From the NCBI RefSeq assembly GCF_000613305.1, contig NZ_BAIO01000075.1, positions 1 to 8,503 on the forward strand: a stretch of 8,503 nucleotides of DNA, read 5' to 3'. Position numbers and translations under genes: made by a program. This document shows, piece after piece, positions 6,113 to 8,503 of this stretch. The DNA comes from Komagataeibacter kakiaceti JCM 25156 (GTDB lineage: Bacteria > Pseudomonadota > Alphaproteobacteria > Acetobacterales > Acetobacteraceae). The notes under the pieces are model-generated. The model was not told the DNA's origin, made no database searches, and worked only from the letters and a program-made list of their open reading frames with translations. Every line of letters starts with the position of its first letter. The first letter of the stretch is position 1.

Positions 6113-7395
6113 TTACACGCCGCGCAGGATCACGCTGGCGTTGGTGCCGCCAAAGCCGAAGCTGTTGGACAGGATCGTATCGATCCTGCGCTCCTGCGCC
6201 GTGTGGGCAATGCGGTCGATCACGCTTTCACGCGATGGATTGTCCAGGTTGAGCGTAGGCGGCGCGATGTTGTCGCGAATGGCGAGGATGGAATAGATCG
6301 CCTCGATTGCGCCCGCCGCGCCAAGCAGATGCCCGGTCGCGGACTTGGTGGAGGACATGGCCAGCTTGCGCGCGTCATCACCGAACAGACGCTCAACCGC
6401 TTCCAGCTCAAGGTCATCCGCCATGGTGGAGGTGCCGTGGGCGTTGACATACTGGATGTCCGCCGTGGTCAGCCCCGCGCTGCGCAGGGCGTTCTGCATG
6501 GCGCGATACGCACCTTCATGCCCCGGCGCGGGCGCGGTGATATGATGGGCGTCGCCCGACATGCCGTAGCCGATCACCTCGGCATAAATCTTGGCGCCAC
6601 GGGCCTTGGCGTGTTCATATTCTTCCAGCACCACGATGCCGGAGCCCTCCCCCATCACGAAGCCGTCGCGATCCCTGTCCCACGGACGGGACGCCTTTTC
6701 CGGCGTGTCGTTGAAATGGGTGGAAAGAGCCTTGGCGGAGCAGAACCCGGCAATACCCAGCGGGCAGACCGCGGCCTCGGCCCCACCGGCGACCATCACC
6801 TCCGCATCGCCCAGCATGATCATGCGCGCGGCGTCGCCAATGGCGTGCACGCCCGTGGCGCAGGCCGTGACGACCGAATGGTTCGGCCCCTTGAAACCGT
6901 ATTTGATGGAGACATGCCGGATACGAGATTGATCAGGGCGGACGGGATGAAGAAAGGCGACAGGCGACGGGCCCGGCCTTCCTTTACCGTCACGGATGCC
7001 TCGTAAATTGTCTGGAGGCCGCCGATACCCGCACCGATCATGACGCCGGTGCGGCAGCGATCTTCCTCCGATTCCGGCTTCCAGCCCGAATCCTCGACCG
7101 CTTCGGTCGCCGCCACGAGACCAAGATGGATGAAGCGATCCATCTTTTTCTGGTCCTTGACCGGCACCCAGTCCGAAAGGGTCAGGCCGCCACTTCCCGT
7201 CGGCCCCGCGGGCACTTCACCCGCCACCTGCGCCGGCAGGTCGGACGCATCGAACGCGGAAATACGGCCAAAGCCATTTTCCCCGGCCACGAGACGTGAC
7301 CAGTTACGCTCAACACCCAGTCCGAGAGGGCTGACCATGCCCATACCGGTTACGACAACGCGCCGCTGTCCAGACGTCAATCCGGTAGACTGCAT
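6113..7395 (-). CDS. fabF: Beta-ketoacyl-ACP synthase II (FabF), frameshifted
   Basis: This is the condensing enzyme of type II fatty-acid synthesis, joining malonyl-ACP to acyl-ACP in the cytoplasm. The N-terminal part (RRVVVTGMGMVSPLG ... SALINLVSG) and C-terminal part (HVSIKYGFKGPNHSVVTACATGVHAIGD onward) lie in different frames, meeting near 6916. Adding one base restores the conserved SGHVSIKYG and a 427-residue protein. The thiolase-fold triad is then complete: C179 in TACATG, H320 in NAHGTSTMADD, and H356 with K351 in KSATGHLLGAAG. GFGGTNAS stands near the C terminus. The start is ATG 7395, with TTG one codon earlier as an alternative; GGAG lies 12 bases ahead of the ATG. Read literally, the first half would end early and lack the nucleophile. 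Because this is a core enzyme and the only KAS in this cluster, a sequence error is the better explanation. Confidence 0.9.
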
Positions 7396-7440
7396 CAACC
7401 CGTCCTGCTCCCTGAAAGTAACGATACCTGACTGAATTCG

Positions 7441-7471
7441 TATTAAAACGTGATCGGCAAAAGGCCGATCA
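7441..7471 (-). terminator. Intrinsic terminator/attenuator between acpP and fabF
   Basis: On the minus strand, TGATCGGC and GCCGATCA form a perfect eight-pair stem around a CTTTT loop, followed by CGTTTTAATA. The first arm includes the acpP TGA stop codon itself. A hairpin plus T run here would end most transcripts after acpP and let a fraction continue to fabF and mltG. That fits the usual need for far more acyl carrier protein than synthase. Confidence 0.72.
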
Positions 7472-7708
7472 GGCCGCTTTCTGCTTCTCGATATAGTCGA
7501 TCGCGTCCTTCACGGTCGTGATCTTCTCGGCGGCGTCCTCAGGGATTTCGACGCTGAAAGCTTCTTCGAAAGCCATGACCAGTTCAACCGTGTCCAGGCT
7601 GTCCGCGCCCAGGTCGTCGATGAAAGACGCATCCGGGGTGACCTTGCTTTCGTCCACACCAAGGTGCTCGACTACGATCTTCTTAACCTTATCGGCGATT
7701 TCGCTCAT
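7469..7708 (-). CDS. acpP: Acyl carrier protein
   Basis: This intact 79-residue acidic protein has the standard four-helix ACP sequence. The phosphopantetheine attachment site is S37 in [19 protein letters not shown], and the end [14 protein letters not shown] is typical. It carries growing acyl chains as thioesters for FabG and FabF, and for lipid A, phospholipid and possibly sphingolipid synthesis. The start ATG 7706-7708 is fixed by the family length and by the [12 protein letters not shown] opening. The frame stays open for 53 codons upstream, but that translation is not ACP-like. A possible AGGA ribosome site lies about 11 bases ahead. It follows fabG after a 257-base gap, which is long for an operon and suggests its own promoter. 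A strong hairpin-terminator overlaps its stop codon. Confidence 0.97.
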   Translation of the reverse strand: MSEIADKVKKIVVEHLGVDESKVTPDASFIDDLGADSLDTVELVMAFEEAFSVEIPEDAAEKITTVKDAIDYIEKQKAA

Positions 7709-7775
7709 CTGTCTCTGCTTCCTGTCTGCCCCTGAAAGAAACGGGCGGTTCGAAACGTGTTCGTCGTGTAACGTC

Positions 7776-7801
7776 CCTGCGCACCGGCGTTGCACACCGG
7801 C
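7776..7801. repeat. Tandem 13-base imperfect repeat in the acpP leader
   Basis: CCTGCGCACCGGC (7776-7788) is followed directly by GTTGCACACCGGC (7789-7801), 10 of 13 bases identical. The pair lies about 70-95 bases before the acpP start. Two adjacent copies at about one helical turn plus could be an operator, or the leader could fold around them; chance in GC-rich DNA is possible. Confidence 0.4.
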
Positions 7802-7803
7802 CT

Positions 7804-7817
7804 GCTTCGGACGAAGC
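7804..7817. repeat. Short dyad in the acpP leader
   Basis: GCTTCG (7804-7809) and CGAAGC (7812-7817) are perfect inverted copies separated by two bases. They sit just past the predicted transcription start of acpP, next to the tandem repeat. It may be an operator half-site pair or a 5' stabilising hairpin. Confidence 0.35.
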
Positions 7818-7825
7818 TGCGGGCG

Positions 7826-7853
7826 ATTAGCACGGTTTTGATGCCATCGCCAA
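7826..7853 (-). promoter_or_regulatory. Candidate acpP promoter
   Basis: On the minus strand TTGGCG (7853-7848) and GCTAAT (7831-7826) are separated by 16 bases. Each hexamer matches four of six consensus sigma-70 bases. The position would give a leader of about 110 bases before acpP. This is a weak pattern match and the only reasonable candidate I found in the gap. Confidence 0.28.
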
Positions 7854-7895
7854 GGCAGCGATTGCATTTCGTGTCCGTTCGCCCCGGATTTAAGG

Positions 7896-7926
7896 GGACA
7901 GCCGGGCTGTCAGGCCTATCTTTTTT
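7896..7926. other. Dyad cluster with T run downstream of fabG
   Basis: GACAGCC (7897-7903) and GGCTGTC (7905-7911) form a tight dyad. CAGGCC (7911-7916) could alternatively pair with a GGCCTG about 20 bases further on, and a six-T run lies at 7921-7926 on the plus strand. The hairpin and T run are in the right order for a plus-strand stop, but no plus-strand gene reads in here. For fabG the T run falls on the wrong side, so its role is unclear. Confidence 0.3.
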
Positions 7927-7965
7927 GTCACTTCGGGCCTGCTGTCCAGCAAAATATCACATCCG

Positions 7966-8503
7966 TCAGGGCATCGCCATGCCGCCATTGACATGAAGGG
8001 TCGCGCCCGTGACCCATCCCGCCTCGTCCGACGCCAGATAAACCACGGCGGGCGCGATGTCGCCCGGCTGGCCCATGCGGCCAAGCGGGATGGCGCCGAC
8101 CAGCTTTTCCTTCTGCGCATCAGGCAGAACGTCAGTCATGGCGGTCTGGACGAAGCCGGGGGCGACGGTGTTCACGGTCACGCCGCGCGCGCCCGCTTCC
8201 TGCGCCAGGGACTTGCCCATGCCGATCATGCCCGCCTTGGCGGCGGCGTAATTGGCCTGCCCGGCATTGCCCGTCACCCCCACGACGGAGGCGATATTGA
8301 CGATCCGCCCTGCCCTGCGGCGCAGCATGCCCTTGAGTGCCGCGCGACACAGGCGGAAGGGGGCGGCAAGATCGACATCGAGCACGCGGTTCCAGTCGTC
8401 ATCCTTCATCCGAATCGCAAGCGTGTCGCGTGTCAGCCCGGCGTTGTTGACCAGGATGGCCAGCGGCGCGCCCGCCTTTTCCTCGGCGCTGGCGACCAGC
8501 GCA
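7966..8503 (-). CDS. fabG: 3-oxoacyl-ACP reductase FabG (N-terminus beyond the window)
   Basis: This is an NADPH-dependent short-chain dehydrogenase that reduces 3-oxoacyl-ACP in each elongation cycle. About 178 C-terminal residues are present, reading from codon 8502-8500. The Rossmann glycine-rich loop lies outside the window. Visible motifs are LVNNAG, the catalytic serine in NIASVVGVTGNAGQANY, the YAAAK Tyr/Lys pair, and VNTVAPGFVQTAMTD with the family ending VTGATLHVNGGMAMP before TGA. The N-G-N-A-G-Q-A-N-Y stretch and the ending are typical of FabG rather than of other SDR enzymes. It precedes acpP and fabF on the same strand, the usual fab gene order, though a 257-base gap separates it from acpP. 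No frameshift is visible in the part present. Confidence 0.94.
   Translation of the reverse strand, partial: ALVASAEEKAGAPLAILVNNAGLTRDTLAIRMKDDDWNRVLDVDLAAPFRLCRAALKGMLRRRAGRIVNIASVVGVTGNAGQANYAAAKAGMIGMGKSLAQEAGARGVTVNTVAPGFVQTAMTDVLPDAQKEKLVGAIPLGRMGQPGDIAPAVVYLASDEAGWVTGATLHVNGGMAMP

Larger units (their letters stand above)
7709..7965 (-). promoter_or_regulatory. fabG-acpP intergenic region with several repeats
   Basis: This 257-base non-coding gap is the longest in the window and unlike the tight spacing elsewhere. It holds, in transcription order: dyads and a T/A run near fabG (7896-7926), a candidate promoter (7826-7853), a 14-base dyad (7804-7817) and a tandem 13-base repeat (7776-7801). 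I see no protein-coding signal in it. It most likely carries the fabG transcript end, the acpP promoter and an acpP leader of roughly 110 bases. Confidence 0.5.

Noticed and set aside
6203..7006. A 267-residue plus-strand open frame opposite fabF
   Set aside because: It mirrors conserved fabF sequence on both sides of the frameshift, which shows the coding strand is minus.
7709..7867. N-terminal extension of acpP by 53 codons in the same open frame
   Set aside because: The extra residues are unlike any acyl carrier protein and the normal 79-residue form starts at 7708.
1..8503. Mobile elements, CRISPR arrays, tRNA or rRNA genes
   Set aside because: I looked for transposase motifs, terminal inverted repeats, regularly spaced repeats and tRNA-like folds and saw none; the window appears to be core chromosome.

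Overview
The window is GC-rich, densely packed bacterial chromosome. The gene families, their order and the protein sequences fit an acetic acid bacterium or close relative (Alphaproteobacteria, Acetobacteraceae). That placement is inferred from protein resemblance and base composition; no marker gene is present to prove it.

Layout. Positions 1-5042 read on the plus strand. They hold the last codons of an unidentified gene, an LptF/LptG-type lipid-export permease, a di-iron fatty-acid hydroxylase of the sterol-desaturase/FA2H type, a nucleotidyltransferase, an MmcB-type nuclease-fold DNA-repair protein, an inositol-monophosphatase-family phosphatase and a secreted SYLF-domain lipid-binding protein. 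The first four genes are joined by stop/start overlaps (ATGA, ATGA, GTGA), so they are probably one translationally coupled unit. Positions 5066-8503 read on the minus strand. In transcription order they are fabG (cut by the window edge), acpP, fabF and mltG: the fatty-acid elongation cluster followed by the endolytic transglycosylase. The two blocks converge with only 23 bases between stop codons.

How the genes work together. The minus-strand block supplies acyl chains: FabG reduces 3-oxoacyl-ACP, AcpP carries the chain and FabF condenses. MltG, next in line, cuts nascent peptidoglycan. A strong hairpin-plus-T-tract sits directly on the acpP stop codon and probably keeps fabF and mltG below acpP. 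The coupled plus-strand unit looks like a lipid-tailoring and export module. A hydroxylase with the FA2H/Scs7 C-terminal signature beside a solitary LptG-like permease and a nucleotidyltransferase suggests sphingolipid or another outer-membrane lipid. This is the most interesting hypothesis in the window and remains inference.

Quality warning. Four genes (nucleotidyltransferase, mmcB, SYLF gene, fabF) carry five single-base frameshifts, while the protein on both sides of each break is well conserved. Every break is repaired by adding one base, and in all five cases that base can restore a GGCC tetranucleotide. Sequencing or base-calling deletions are more likely than real gene decay. The coordinates given for these genes span both halves.
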